Shown here piece after piece: positions 1-8,934 of a stretch of 64,000 bases of DNA. The position numbers were made by a program, and so were the translations under genes. The notes beneath the pieces are model-generated. The model had not been told where the DNA came from and ran no database searches. It saw nothing but the letters and a program-made list of their open reading frames with translations. Each line of letters starts with the position of its first letter. The first letter of the stretch is position 1. The stretch is from NCBI RefSeq assembly GCF_900094555.1, contig NZ_FMAC01000003.1, positions 1 to 64,000 of the forward strand, read 5' to 3'. The stretch is from Martinezella hainanensis. Its GTDB lineage: Bacteria > Pseudomonadota > Alphaproteobacteria > Rhizobiales > Rhizobiaceae.

Positions 1-280
1 CGTCGATCATGATGCGCTCGGGCCTTGGCCCTTCACCGGAAAGCGCCGCGAAAATGCGATCGAACACACCAAGACGGCTCCAACGGATGAAGCGGTTATA
101 GAGTGTTTTGTGCGGCCCGTACTCCTTTGGCGCATCCTTCCATTGCAGCCCATGCTTGATGACGTAGACAATGCCGCTGATGACACGGCGATCATCGACA
201 CGTGGAACACCATGGGCCAAGGGAAAATACGGCTCGATCCGAGACATCTGGCGCTCGCTCAGCAGAAACAAATCACTCAT
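1..280 (-). CDS. IS5-family transposase, N-terminal part
   Basis: This is the N-terminal 93 residues of a DDE transposase whose remainder lies beyond the window. I translated it from the ATG at 280. It begins MSDLFLLSERQMSRIEPYF and continues with the helix-turn-helix-like region typical of IS5/IS427 OrfA products, including VDDRRVISGIVYVIKHG and RYNRFIRW-like segments (here LYNRFIRWSRLGVFDRIF). A good ribosome site, GAAGGAGACC, precedes the ATG. IS427-group elements usually need a programmed frameshift to make the full enzyme. Whether that holds here, or whether the copy is intact, cannot be judged from this end. Confidence 0.85.
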   Translation of the reverse strand, partial: MSDLFLLSERQMSRIEPYFPLAHGVPRVDDRRVISGIVYVIKHGLQWKDAPKEYGPHKTLYNRFIRWSRLGVFDRIFAALSGEGPRPERIMID

Positions 281-342
281 CACGGTCTCCTTCTGGAAAC
301 CGTGAGAATCACATCTCAATCCAATTTAATAGGTCCTGACCC
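1..342 (-). mobile_element. IS5-family insertion sequence, one end only
   Basis: The element runs off the left edge of the window, so only its 5' end is seen. It contains the start of a transposase and about 60 bases of leader. The outer end reads GGGTCAGGACCTATTAAATT on the minus strand, inward from base 342. The TA at 343-344 is a plausible target dinucleotide, as expected for IS427-group IS5 elements. The boundary lies on the stop codon of the adjacent permease. The other terminal repeat and the target duplication lie outside the window, so the exact end is inferred. Confidence 0.75.
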
Positions 343-1313
343 TAGGCCCGGCGACGACGCAGCTGATCGAAATAAACAATGACGATGATCAGGACACCAG
401 TGATGATGCGCTGCCAGAAGGAATTGAGGTTCAGCAGGTTGGCGCCGTTGTTGATGGTCGCCAGGATGAAGGCTCCGATCAGCGGGCCGTAGACCGTACC
501 GACCGCGCCGAACAGGCTGGTTCCGCCGATCACCGACGAGGCGATCGCCTGCAGCTCCCAGCCATCGGCCTGCGTGGCATTGCCGATGGCGATGCGCGAG
601 GCAAGCAGAACGCCGACGAAGGCCGCGCAGGTTCCCGACAGGATATAGGCGAGATAGATCATCCAGTTGACGTTGACGCCGGACAAGCGCGCAGCCTCGC
701 GGTTTGAGCCGACAGCGAAGAGGTAGCGCCCCCAACGGCTCAGATGCAGGAAGATCACGGCCGGGATCGCCACCAGGATCACCATCCAGAACAAGCTCGG
801 TATCCCCAGGAAATCCGAAACGGCGAAATTGGTGAAATCGTCATTGACGATATTGATCGTCGAGCCGTTGGTAATCAGGAGACCGATGCCGCGAAGCGAC
901 GTCAGTGTCGCGAGCGTGATGATGAAGGGCGGCAGGCCCATGCGCACGATGCCGAAGCCGTGAAACGCGCCGATCAAAACCCCGAATAGCAAGGTGATGA
1001 GGATGGCCGCCCAGACCGGAAACCCGGCCTGAAGCAGCCAGGCGATAATGACGGTGCAAAAGCCGACGATCGCGCCGACGGAAAGGTCGATACCCGCGGT
1101 GATGATGACGAAGGTCTGGCCCAGCGCGAGAATGGCCGTCATCGACCCCTGACGCATGAGGTTGGTGATGTTGAGCGGCGTCCAGAACTTGTCGGTCCAG
1201 AAGCCCAGGACAACCCACAGCGCCAGCAGCAGTAGGATCAGCGTCAAGCTGAAGAGGATGTTCATCTTGCGCCGCGGCGCAACGGTCGGGCCTTCTGTCG
1301 TATTCGCGGCCAT
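342..1313 (-). CDS. sugar ABC transporter permease (RbsC type)
   Basis: A 323-residue inner-membrane permease of the ribose/xylose class, forming the channel for the ATPase and binding protein encoded upstream. Hydrophobic segments fill residues 20-315. The family motif AGIDLSVGA lies at 73-81, and the cytoplasmic ATPase-contact segment VGSNREAARLSG at 201-212. GGGAGAAC precedes the ATG. The gene is third in the order binding protein, ATPase, permease, with 32 bases between ATPase and permease. The C-terminus ends RRRRA and the stop codon TAG appears to combine the IS target TA with the first G of the insertion sequence, so the native end may have been slightly longer. The sugar is not determinable from sequence; a pentose or deoxyhexose is an inference from the neighbouring aldose reductase-like gene. 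Confidence 0.9.
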   Translation of the reverse strand: MAANTTEGPTVAPRRKMNILFSLTLILLLLALWVVLGFWTDKFWTPLNITNLMRQGSMTAILALGQTFVIITAGIDLSVGAIVGFCTVIIAWLLQAGFPVWAAILITLLFGVLIGAFHGFGIVRMGLPPFIITLATLTSLRGIGLLITNGSTINIVNDDFTNFAVSDFLGIPSLFWMVILVAIPAVIFLHLSRWGRYLFAVGSNREAARLSGVNVNWMIYLAYILSGTCAAFVGVLLASRIAIGNATQADGWELQAIASSVIGGTSLFGAVGTVYGPLIGAFILATINNGANLLNLNSFWQRIITGVLIIVIVYFDQLRRRRA

Positions 1314-1345
1314 TTTTGTTCTCCCTCTTTAGACTTGTTTATTGT

Positions 1346-2896
1346 TCAAACGCCGATTGCCTCGCCCAGGACTTCCTCATGCGTTGCCGCATGGAAATCA
1401 TGGCTGGCGACCAGCTGGCCGTGGCGGAAGACGTGCAGACGATCGGCGAGCTCGTAAACCTCAGGCAGATAGGAAGAGATGACAATGATGCCGGCGCCAT
1501 CGCGCAGCAGCTTGGCAAACAGTCTATAAATCTCGGCCTTCGTGCCGACATCGACGCCGACGGTCGGCTCATCGAAGATAAAGAGCTTGGCACCGTGGCT
1601 CAGCCACTTGCCGATGACCACTTTCTGCTGATTTCCGCCGGACATGGCGGAAACCAGAACCCGCCGGCTCGGCGTCTTGATGCTGAGATCGCGGATCTGC
1701 TTGTCGGCATTGGCCGCTTCGCCCTTATTGTTGATGACCGGGCCGCGGCTCAGCCGCTTGAACACGGGCAGATTGATGTTGAGCCCGATCGGCAGATTGA
1801 GGCAGAGCCCCTGATCGCGGCGGCTTTCCGGCGCCAGCGCAATGCCGAGATCCATCGCATCGCGCTCGTTGCGGATGTCGACCTTGCGCCCCTGCCAGTA
1901 GATTTCGCCTGCGGAGAGCGGTTGGCGACCGTAAAGACCCAACGCGAATTCGCTGCGGCCGGCACCGATGAGCCCGTAAAGACCGACAATCTCGCCGGCA
2001 CGAACGCTGAGCGAAACATTCTCGAAACCAGGGCCGGAAAGACCTCGCGCCTCGAGAATGGTGTCGCCGATCGGAATCTCTTCCTTGTGGTAGATCTGCT
2101 CGATGGAGCGATTGATCATCAGCTTGATCAGTTCGTCCTCATTGGTTTCCGCGATCGTGCGGGTGCCGACATGCGTGCCGTCGCGTAAGACGGAAACCCG
2201 ATCAGCGAGCTCGAACACTTCTTCCATGCGGTGGCTGATATAGACGATCGTCACGCCCTCGCCCTGCAGGCGGCGGATCAGCTTGAACAGCTGCGCCGAT
2301 TCCTGGCGGGTAAGATAGGCGGTCGGCTCGTCGAAAATCAGAAATTGCGTGCCGCGCATCGCTGCCCTCGCGGTCGCGACCAGCTGCTGCTGGCCGATCG
2401 TGAGTGAGCTCAGGAGCTCGCCGGCGGGCAGACCGAAGCCGAGATCGTCGAGCACGGTCTGCGCCATCGCCACCATCTGCTTCTTGCGCATCAGGCCGAA
2501 ACGATTGACTTCATCGCCAAGGAAAAGATTGGCCGCGACCGTCAGATGCGGGCAAAGCACCACTTCCTGATGCACGGCATTGATACCGCGAGCGATCGCC
2601 TCATTCGGCGTTGCGAGCGCCACAGGATGACCGCACCAGAAGATTTCGCCGGACGTTCTTGTGATGACACCCGTCAGGAGCTTGATGAGGGTCGATTTAC
2701 CCGCGCCGTTCTCGCCAACGATCGCATGGATCTCGCCGGCCAGAAACGTAACCGTCGCCGGCTTCAGCGCCTCGACGAAGCCATAGCGCTTCTGCAGACC
2801 TTTAAGCTCGAGGATGGGCGAGCCGGCTGGAATGCGGTTTGCTTCAGTCTTGACGGTGTCGTCGTGCCGATGGCTGATTTCTTCAAGGCTCGTCAT
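1346..2896 (-). CDS. sugar ABC transporter ATP-binding protein (RbsA type)
   Basis: A 516-residue protein with two fused ABC domains that powers the adjacent sugar importer. The first domain has a canonical Walker A, GENGAGKST, at 61-69 and a Walker B IFDEPTAYL. The second has the usual degenerate P-loop of this family (GLIGAGRSE) but an intact signature MSGGNQQK and Walker B FIFDEPTVGVD. I chose the ATG at 2896 because GGGAGGAG sits five bases upstream; an upstream in-frame start would add seven residues without a better site. It lies 94 bases downstream of the binding-protein stop, separated by a strong hairpin, so expression relative to the binding protein is probably reduced. Confidence 0.92.
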   Translation of the reverse strand: MTSLEEISHRHDDTVKTEANRIPAGSPILELKGLQKRYGFVEALKPATVTFLAGEIHAIVGENGAGKSTLIKLLTGVITRTSGEIFWCGHPVALATPNEAIARGINAVHQEVVLCPHLTVAANLFLGDEVNRFGLMRKKQMVAMAQTVLDDLGFGLPAGELLSSLTIGQQQLVATARAAMRGTQFLIFDEPTAYLTRQESAQLFKLIRRLQGEGVTIVYISHRMEEVFELADRVSVLRDGTHVGTRTIAETNEDELIKLMINRSIEQIYHKEEIPIGDTILEARGLSGPGFENVSLSVRAGEIVGLYGLIGAGRSEFALGLYGRQPLSAGEIYWQGRKVDIRNERDAMDLGIALAPESRRDQGLCLNLPIGLNINLPVFKRLSRGPVINNKGEAANADKQIRDLSIKTPSRRVLVSAMSGGNQQKVVIGKWLSHGAKLFIFDEPTVGVDVGTKAEIYRLFAKLLRDGAGIIVISSYLPEVYELADRLHVFRHGQLVASHDFHAATHEEVLGEAIGV

Positions 2897-2954
2897 GAGG
2901 TCTCCTCCCTCTCGCATCGCCGCGCAACCGCCTTGAGAAGGCGGCCAGACGAAA

Positions 2955-2984
2955 AGGCCGCGCCCGATCGCACGGGCGCGGCCT
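2955..2984 (-). terminator. hairpin between binding protein and ATPase genes
   Basis: A perfect 12-bp stem (AGGCCGCGCCCG and its complement) with a six-base loop, followed on the minus strand by TTTTC. It lies just after the binding-protein stop codon and before the ATPase gene. The layout fits a partial terminator or an mRNA-stabilising hairpin that lets the binding protein be made in excess, which is common in ABC importer operons. Strength is inferred from the stem only. Confidence 0.75.
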
Positions 2985-2990
2985 CAAGCC

Positions 2991-3980
2991 TTACTTGACC
3001 TTCGGGTTCAACAGGGCATCGATCTTCGGATCGCTCATGTTCGCCTTGGTGACGAGGTTGGCGCCGGTGTCGACATTGGCCTCGACCTTTTCCTTCTTGG
3101 AAGCGGCGAGCGCCGTCTTGATGCCGTCATAACCCATGCGATACGGGTCCTGCACCACGAGGCCGGCAAGAACGCCCGACTTCAGGAAGCCGACGGTCTT
3201 GTCGTCATTGTCGAAGCCGATGACCTTGATCTTGTCACCGAGCTTGTTTTCGGCAATCGCCTGGCCGACACCCTGGGCCATGATCAGGTTGGAGGCGAAG
3301 ACGCCGACGAGCTTCGGATTGGCCGTGATCAAGTCGGTCATGATGTTGAGCCCGGTCGTGGCCTGACCGTCCGCATATTTATCAGCAACGACCTTGAGGC
3401 CCGGATACTTGCTCTTGACCTCTTCCAGGAAGCCCAGACGGCGCTGGTCGAGCGAACCGACGCCCGGCAGGCTGGTGATGATGGCGATTTCACCCTCTTC
3501 CTTGCCGGTCATGCCCTTGATGGCAGCGGCTAGGCCGTCGGCGGCAATGCGTCCGCCTTGCGTGTTGTCCGTCGTCAGGAACGACACGAAGGATTTGGAA
3601 TCAGCGGCCGAGTCGATGCCGACGACCGGCACGGACTTGGCGGCTTCATCCACGGGCTTGCCGAGCGCCTTGAATTCGGTCGGCGAAATGACGACAGCCG
3701 CCGGCTTGCCGGCAACGGCGTTTTCGAGAATGCTGATCTGGCCGTTGATATCGGATTCCGACTGTGCGCCGAGTTCCGGCACCTTCACACCGAGATCCTT
3801 GCCCGCCTGGCGGGCGCCGGCAAGCACGATCTGCCAGTAGAAGGATGTCGTATCCTTGACGATGATCGGAATGGTCACGTCGGCCGCGAAGGACTGCACT
3901 GGCATCGCCATGGCGATGATGGCAGCGCCGGCAAGGCCGGTAAAGCTGCGGCGGGACAGAAGTGACTTGGCAATTTTCAT
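2991..3980 (-). CDS. sugar ABC transporter substrate-binding protein
   Basis: A 329-residue periplasmic binding protein of the RbsB-like Peripla_BP_4 family. The N-terminus LLSRRSFTGLAG followed by a hydrophobic stretch and VQSFAA looks like a twin-arginine (Tat) signal with cleavage near residue 33. The mature part has the alternating alpha/beta pattern of the class, with an IVVxDTTSFYWQ-like opening (here IVKDTTSFYW), VVGIDSAADS near 125 and KVIGFDNDDKTV near 255. It captures the sugar for the downstream permease and ATPase. It is the first transport gene of the operon. The aldo/keto reductase gene lies upstream on the same strand, separated by 266 bases that contain a repeat. Confidence 0.92.
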   Translation of the reverse strand: MKIAKSLLSRRSFTGLAGAAIIAMAMPVQSFAADVTIPIIVKDTTSFYWQIVLAGARQAGKDLGVKVPELGAQSESDINGQISILENAVAGKPAAVVISPTEFKALGKPVDEAAKSVPVVGIDSAADSKSFVSFLTTDNTQGGRIAADGLAAAIKGMTGKEEGEIAIITSLPGVGSLDQRRLGFLEEVKSKYPGLKVVADKYADGQATTGLNIMTDLITANPKLVGVFASNLIMAQGVGQAIAENKLGDKIKVIGFDNDDKTVGFLKSGVLAGLVVQDPYRMGYDGIKTALAASKKEKVEANVDTGANLVTKANMSDPKIDALLNPKVK

Positions 3981-4157
3981 CTGCTTCTCCTCTCAACGCG
4001 CTCTCTCTCCTGCACACCCGCCGCTGAACGCTTACGGCTCGGTATCGCAACACCTTGCGGCATCACGCATCGCGCGGCGGAAGGCCACCGACGCCAAAAC
4101 AGGCTTTCCTCCTCTTCGAAGCCGTCTCTCCCGACGGCTCGATAGCTCCCAATCTGT

Positions 4158-4247
4158 TGGAGCGGTTTAGGAATCGCAAAACCGCTCCATCTGCTATTTC
4201 AACGCAATTCCGGACGGAAAACCGCTGCGCACTTTTCCTGGAATTGC
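4158..4247. repeat. intergenic palindromic repeat, two hairpins
   Basis: Two inverted repeats lie side by side. The first is an 11-bp perfect stem, TGGAGCGGTTT, at 4158-4168 and 4179-4189. The second has perfect 8-bp ends, GCAATTCC and GGAATTGC, at 4204-4211 and 4240-4247, enclosing GGACGGAAAACCGC. I recognise this pairing as a type scattered between rhizobial genes. Its edge meets the stop codon of the aldo/keto reductase. It may act as a transcript end or processing site for that gene. Confidence 0.7.
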
Positions 4248-5266
4248 TAGACTCTGACCGCCTCGTCTCCCAACGGAGGCGCGACCACAGTCAAACCTTC
4301 GAACTCCGCATAGAGGCTGTCGGGAAGCCTTGGCTCCACCAGCTGCATGTTGCGGACAAGACTTTCCGGCTTTGCCGTGCCGATCAGTACCGAAGCCACG
4401 CAAGGGCTGTGCAGCGGAAACTGAAGCGCCGGCTGAGCAAGCGGCAGGCCATGTTTGCGGGCGATCTCCTCCATCGCCCCCACCTTGGCCAAAATATCCG
4501 GCGTCGCCGGCAGATAGTCAAAATGCGCGCCGGGCACAGGGCCAGTCGCCAGAATGCCGGAATTGAAGACGCCGCCCACGATCAGCGACGTTCCCTTCTT
4601 CTCGCAAAGCGGCAGCAATTCGGCGACCGCCGAACGATCCAGCAACGTATAGCGGCCTGCGAGCAGGATGCAGTCGATATCGGCCGCGTTCATCACATCC
4701 AGGCAGACCGGCACCTCGTTGACGCCGAGGCCATAGGCCTTGATCGCTCCCGATGATTTCAGCTCCTCCAGAGCCTTAAATCCAGACCCTAGAAGCTGAG
4801 CCAGATAGTGCTCATTGAGCGCCTTGCCATGGGTGTAGCCGCCGATGTCGTGAACATAGAGAATATCGATGCGATTGAGCCCGAGACGGGCGTAGCTGAA
4901 CTCGACCGAGCGCATGATACCGTCATAGGAATAGTCATAATCGGCATCGAAGGGCAGAGGGTCGACATAGCCGTAATTCGGCACCTTGTCAGTCGGCACC
5001 GGGCGCATAAGACGACCGACCTTGGTCGACAGCACATAGCTGTCCTCGGGCTGGTCGCGAAGGAAATCGCCGACGCGGCGTTCGCCAAGGCCGAAACCAT
5101 ACCAGGGTGCGACGTCGAAATAACGGATACCGCTATCCCAGGCCGCCTGCAGGGTCGCCATCGCCTGGTCGCGAGGGCAGGCACGATAGAGGCCGCCCAG
5201 CGCTGCGGCGCCGAAGCTGATCTCCGTGACCTCAAGGCCCGTCCTGCCGATTGTTCTTCTTCGCAT
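4247..5266 (-). CDS. aldo/keto reductase, aldose 1-dehydrogenase type
   Basis: A 339-residue cytoplasmic NAD(P)-dependent oxidoreductase. The catalytic tetrad is visible: Asp51 (FDVAPWYG), Tyr56, Lys82 (STKVGR) and His139 (LYVHDIGG). The opening RRTIGRTGLEVTEISFGAA and the region GLGERRVGDFLRD match the branch that includes D-threo-aldose (L-fucose) 1-dehydrogenase. It would oxidise a free aldose to the lactone. GGGAGAGG precedes the ATG at 5266. It lies upstream of the sugar importer on the same strand and is divergent from the GntR regulator, which suggests one catabolic unit for the imported sugar. Exact substrate is unknown; L-fucose-like or pentose sugars are candidates by family only. 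Confidence 0.85.
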   Translation of the reverse strand: MRRRTIGRTGLEVTEISFGAAALGGLYRACPRDQAMATLQAAWDSGIRYFDVAPWYGFGLGERRVGDFLRDQPEDSYVLSTKVGRLMRPVPTDKVPNYGYVDPLPFDADYDYSYDGIMRSVEFSYARLGLNRIDILYVHDIGGYTHGKALNEHYLAQLLGSGFKALEELKSSGAIKAYGLGVNEVPVCLDVMNAADIDCILLAGRYTLLDRSAVAELLPLCEKKGTSLIVGGVFNSGILATGPVPGAHFDYLPATPDILAKVGAMEEIARKHGLPLAQPALQFPLHSPCVASVLIGTAKPESLVRNMQLVEPRLPDSLYAEFEGLTVVAPPLGDEAVRV

Positions 5267-5269
5267 CAC

Positions 5270-5570
5270 CTCTCCCTTGTGATGGCCTTTATTTCATTTC
5301 CGCCGATCTCAGATCCGCTTCGGAGTGACCTCAAACCGGTCGCTCCATCTCCTCTTCTCTATTGGCGACGGTCAGCTCCCGATAGTCCATCCGCCAATTG
5401 ATTTTGTTTTTTATCTACAATAAACATTTTGGTGTCAACGAGCAAATCGCGTCATGCCTGGGAGGAAGGTGGCTGGTGCGGTTCCGTCAACACTCCTGCA
5501 ATTGACTGCCATTCGATCATGGTTCAGACAGCGCCGCCGGTAAAGAGCGGCGACGATACGCGAGGGGGAA
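5270..5570. promoter_or_regulatory. divergent promoter region, aldo/keto reductase and GntR genes
   Basis: These 301 bases separate two divergent genes and hold no credible coding sequence. An AT-rich stretch at 5396-5435 stands out in otherwise GC-rich DNA and is the likely promoter/operator core. It contains ACAATAAACA at 5417-5426, whose reverse complement recurs at 1336-1345 in the same gene group. No confident -35/-10 pair can be assigned. The rest shows nothing recognisable. Confidence 0.4.
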
Positions 5571-6482
5571 ATGGCAAGGCAAAACACGCTCTTCAAGGAG
5601 GCGTACAATCGCTATGCGGCGCGCCTGAAGCCCGATACAGAGCTACCGAGCGAGCCGGAGATCGCTGCCGAACTCGGCGTCAGCCGCAGCACGGCGCGCG
5701 CGATCCTTATGCGTCTAAGTGACGCTGGCATCATTCTCTGGAATAAGCGGCAGAAGACCGTGCTGCGCCTGCCGACACAGTCAGATTTCTTCCCCAAGGA
5801 AGAAACCGATTCACTGCACGATATCATCGAGCGCAGCTTCATGATACGCATCATGTCCGACGAAGCCCAGCCGGGCATGCAGATCAACGAGCTGGAACTC
5901 GCCCGTGAAATCGGCACCGGCACATCGGTCGTGCGTGAATTCCTGATCCGTTTCAGCCGTTTCGGCCTGATCGAGAAGCGGCCGAACAGCCATTGGATAC
6001 TCAAGGGTTTCACCAGTGAATTTGCGCTCGAGCTTGCCGATGTGCGCGAGATGTTCGAGTTGCATTCAGCCGCCGAGTTCGGCCGCCTGCCTGCCAATCA
6101 TCACGCCTGGGAGGATCTCAAGGCGATTGAGCAGGAGCACCACGAGCTGCTCAGAGATTTCGACGCGCATTACCGGGACTTCTCGCGCCTCGACGAAAAG
6201 TTTCACCTTCTCATCCATCGTGCCTCGAAGAACCGGTTCATCACCGAGTTCTACGACGTCATCGCCATCATTTTTCACTATCACTACCAGTGGAACAAAG
6301 CTTTCGCACGCGACCGTAATGCGCGCGCCGTAGCGGAGCATCTCGACTATATCGAAGCGCTGCAATCGCGCGACCAGCAAAGGATCGATGCTGCCTGCCG
6401 CCGGCATCTCGCTTCGGCACGGCAAACGCTGTTACAGTCGATCCCGCAGGGTGCAGGCGAAGTTGCCGGCTCGGCCGCCTGA
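5571..6482 (+). CDS. GntR/FCD-family regulator with two winged-helix domains
   Basis: A 303-residue transcription factor. Residues 1-66 form a GntR winged helix (LPSEPEIAAELGVSRSTARA). Residues 82-145 form a second one with the FadR-subfamily pattern PGMQINELELAREIGTGTSV followed by VREFLIRFSRFGLIEKR. Residues 148-290 are an FCD ligand-binding domain, with candidate metal-site residues in LDEKFHLLIH, EHLDYIEAL and CRRHLAS. GAGGGGGAA precedes the ATG. Typical GntR proteins are about 230-250 residues with one HTH, so the extra N-terminal domain is unusual. Being divergent from the aldo/keto reductase and sugar importer, it probably controls them in response to a sugar acid or related metabolite; that is inferred from position. 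Confidence 0.88.
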   Translation: MARQNTLFKEAYNRYAARLKPDTELPSEPEIAAELGVSRSTARAILMRLSDAGIILWNKRQKTVLRLPTQSDFFPKEETDSLHDIIERSFMIRIMSDEAQPGMQINELELAREIGTGTSVVREFLIRFSRFGLIEKRPNSHWILKGFTSEFALELADVREMFELHSAAEFGRLPANHHAWEDLKAIEQEHHELLRDFDAHYRDFSRLDEKFHLLIHRASKNRFITEFYDVIAIIFHYHYQWNKAFARDRNARAVAEHLDYIEALQSRDQQRIDAACRRHLASARQTLLQSIPQGAGEVAGSAA

Positions 6483-6503
6483 CGGCAAGAGCCGGCTGTT
6501 CGC

Positions 6504-8747
6504 TCACTTTGCAGTGAAGCTCAAGCTTTGGCTGGCAAAGCGTGGGGACGAGACGTCGAGCTTGATCGCCCCGGCCTTACCCGTCGCCTGCAACCAGAAG
6601 CCCGTGGTTCCACCCTGGAATGCCACCGTCTGCGGCCCAATGAGCTTGGCCGGACCATCGACCTTGATCGTGATGGCTTCGTTGAGGAAAGCCAGACGCG
6701 AGCCGGCCTGATCGAGTGCGCGCACGATGACGCGCACCGTATCGCGCTCGCCTGCCCGTAATGTATCGACATCGGCCTCGACCTGAAGCGACGTCGGCAG
6801 CGGATTGGCGACCATATGCTGCTCCACCACCGGCTTGCCGCCGATATAGCCGGTGAAATGCACGTCTTCCCACTCCATACCCCACACACCGAGCTCATCC
6901 GGGGTGAAGGAACGGTGATCGAAGACGACGGGCGCATGTGGCAGATGCGGGAACGTCTCCCGGTCCGGGCCGAGACGCTTGGTCAGCGAACCATAACGCA
7001 GCTCGACCTCGTCGCAATTGGTGAGCACGATCAGTGGCAGGGCACCGCCGATATTGCGCTCGCCGCGCGCCCAGATCGTTACCGGCTTCATGACGATTTC
7101 TTCGGAAGGTTCGCACTGGCTGGCATAGACATAGGCAGCGAACTTCGGCTCGCGGAACATGTCCATCACGCCGTGGTAGCAGATGCGGTCGCCGGAGCCG
7201 AAATCGCTGTGGGTGTTGTAGTCGAACATGCACCAGCCGATGGCGCCTGATATCGACGGATCGCCATAGGCGGCATTCAGAACTTCCAGATGCCGGCGCA
7301 CATGCTCGGCCTGGCGCTGCTCCTGGTCGTAGATTTTCGTCGGATACATATGGCCGCCGAATTCGGTGATCAGATAGGGCACATCCTTGGAAAGGCCGGT
7401 GTTTTCCTGCTGCGGCCTCAGCGGCGTGCGCGGCCGGTTGGCGCCCGGCAGCTCCTCGTTGCCGAGGATGAAATCATTCATCGTGTAGACGTCCTCGAGC
7501 ATCTCGCTCTCGGTGATATAACGCACGCCGCCGGTCTGACGCGTCGGGTCGAGCTCGCGTGCCAGCCGGTTCGTCTCGGCGTAAAAATCGTGGGAATCCT
7601 GGGATTCGTTGATGCGCACGCCCCAGATGACGATCGAGGAATGGTTCCAGTCGCGCTCGATCATGCGGCGGACGTTACGGATCGATTCCTGCTGCCATTC
7701 TTCATCGCCGATATGCTGCCAGCCGGGGATTTCCTCGAAGACCAGCAGGCCGATGCGGTCGCAATGGTCGAGAAACCACTTCGACTGCGGATAGTGCGAG
7801 GTGCGCACGATATTGCATTTCAGCGTGCGCTTCATGATCTCGGCATCGCGCTCCTGCGCCGAGCGCCCCATGGCATAGCCGACATAGGGGAAGGCCTGAT
7901 GGCGGTTGAGGCCGCGCAGCTTCAGCTTCTTGCCGTTCAGCAGAAAACCTTCGGCTGTAAAGCTCGCCGTGCGGAAACCAAAAGTCGCGACAAGTCGATC
8001 CATCCCGTAATCGCTCGTAAGCTCCACCTCGGCCGAATAGAGAACGGGATCGTCGAGCTCCCAGAGCGAAAGGCCTGCAAGGCCACTGAAGCTGAGTGTC
8101 ACGCTCTCGTCGGATGTGTCGGCCTGACTAGAAGCGATGACCGCGCCGTCGCTGGACCGCAGGGTAACTTTCACGTTGCCCTTGAAAGCGAGCTTTTGCG
8201 GATTGGCGATGTCGCAGCGTACCGTCACGGATTTGCTGTCGGAAAGGACATCCGTCGTTTCAACCTTGATGTTGGCGATCGAGACGGGAGCGGCAACCTT
8301 CAACCAGACATCGCGATAGATGCCTGCATAGGTGAGATAATCGATCCGGCCACCGAAAGGCGGGATCTCGGGATTCTCGCTGCCATCGATCTTGACGGTG
8401 ATCAGGTTCTGGCCCTCGCGCAGCCGGCCGGTCAGACGCGCCTCGAACGGCGTATAACCATCCTTGTGCACGACGATCTCCTCGCCGTTCAGATAGACGA
8501 CCGCGTCGGCCATCGCCGCATCGAAGATCAGCGATACTTCGCGCCCGGTGAAGGTCTCATCCCAATTGATGATCTTCTGATAGGTGAAGGCGCGCTGGTA
8601 GGATTTCTCGTCGAAATAGTTGAAAGGCAGTTCGACGGCGGTATGCGGGAGCGTAACGCTCTGTCCTTCCTGCGAGCGACCGACATTCTCAGGCGAAAAT
8701 CCTTCATGAAACGTCCAGGATTCGTTTAAGGCGACAACAGAACGCAT
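6504..8747 (-). CDS. glycoside hydrolase family 2 (beta-galactosidase/glucuronidase type)
   Basis: A 747-residue GH2 enzyme with no signal peptide, so probably cytoplasmic. It has a jelly-roll sugar-binding domain (residues 1-155), an Ig-like domain (155-260), a TIM barrel (260-550) and a C-terminal beta domain. The acid/base Glu381 is in the NES motif after IVIWGVR. The nucleophile Glu462 is in LITEFGGHMYPT. The ATG at 8747 has AGGA six bases upstream; a TTG two codons earlier is less likely. It converges on the GntR gene with 21 bases between them and lies next to the agp-type locus, suggesting a role in hydrolysing imported beta-linked galactosides or glucuronides. Substrate is not resolved by sequence. 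Confidence 0.9.
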   Translation of the reverse strand: MRSVVALNESWTFHEGFSPENVGRSQEGQSVTLPHTAVELPFNYFDEKSYQRAFTYQKIINWDETFTGREVSLIFDAAMADAVVYLNGEEIVVHKDGYTPFEARLTGRLREGQNLITVKIDGSENPEIPPFGGRIDYLTYAGIYRDVWLKVAAPVSIANIKVETTDVLSDSKSVTVRCDIANPQKLAFKGNVKVTLRSSDGAVIASSQADTSDESVTLSFSGLAGLSLWELDDPVLYSAEVELTSDYGMDRLVATFGFRTASFTAEGFLLNGKKLKLRGLNRHQAFPYVGYAMGRSAQERDAEIMKRTLKCNIVRTSHYPQSKWFLDHCDRIGLLVFEEIPGWQHIGDEEWQQESIRNVRRMIERDWNHSSIVIWGVRINESQDSHDFYAETNRLARELDPTRQTGGVRYITESEMLEDVYTMNDFILGNEELPGANRPRTPLRPQQENTGLSKDVPYLITEFGGHMYPTKIYDQEQRQAEHVRRHLEVLNAAYGDPSISGAIGWCMFDYNTHSDFGSGDRICYHGVMDMFREPKFAAYVYASQCEPSEEIVMKPVTIWARGERNIGGALPLIVLTNCDEVELRYGSLTKRLGPDRETFPHLPHAPVVFDHRSFTPDELGVWGMEWEDVHFTGYIGGKPVVEQHMVANPLPTSLQVEADVDTLRAGERDTVRVIVRALDQAGSRLAFLNEAITIKVDGPAKLIGPQTVAFQGGTTGFWLQATGKAGAIKLDVSSPRFASQSLSFTAK

Positions 8748-8934
8748 ATTCAATCCTATCGATTAAGCCCGTCGCATCGGGTGACGAACAGATGTTGCTG
8801 GGGAGTCAGGCGCGCGGCGAGGCAGGCGGGACGCCGCGGGGCGATATCTATACAGGCTCGCCGCCGTTGCGCAATGCGACCGGTTGGCGGATTTCGATTT
8901 TCAGGACAAGCAAGCGATTGAAAAAGCGGTTTCC

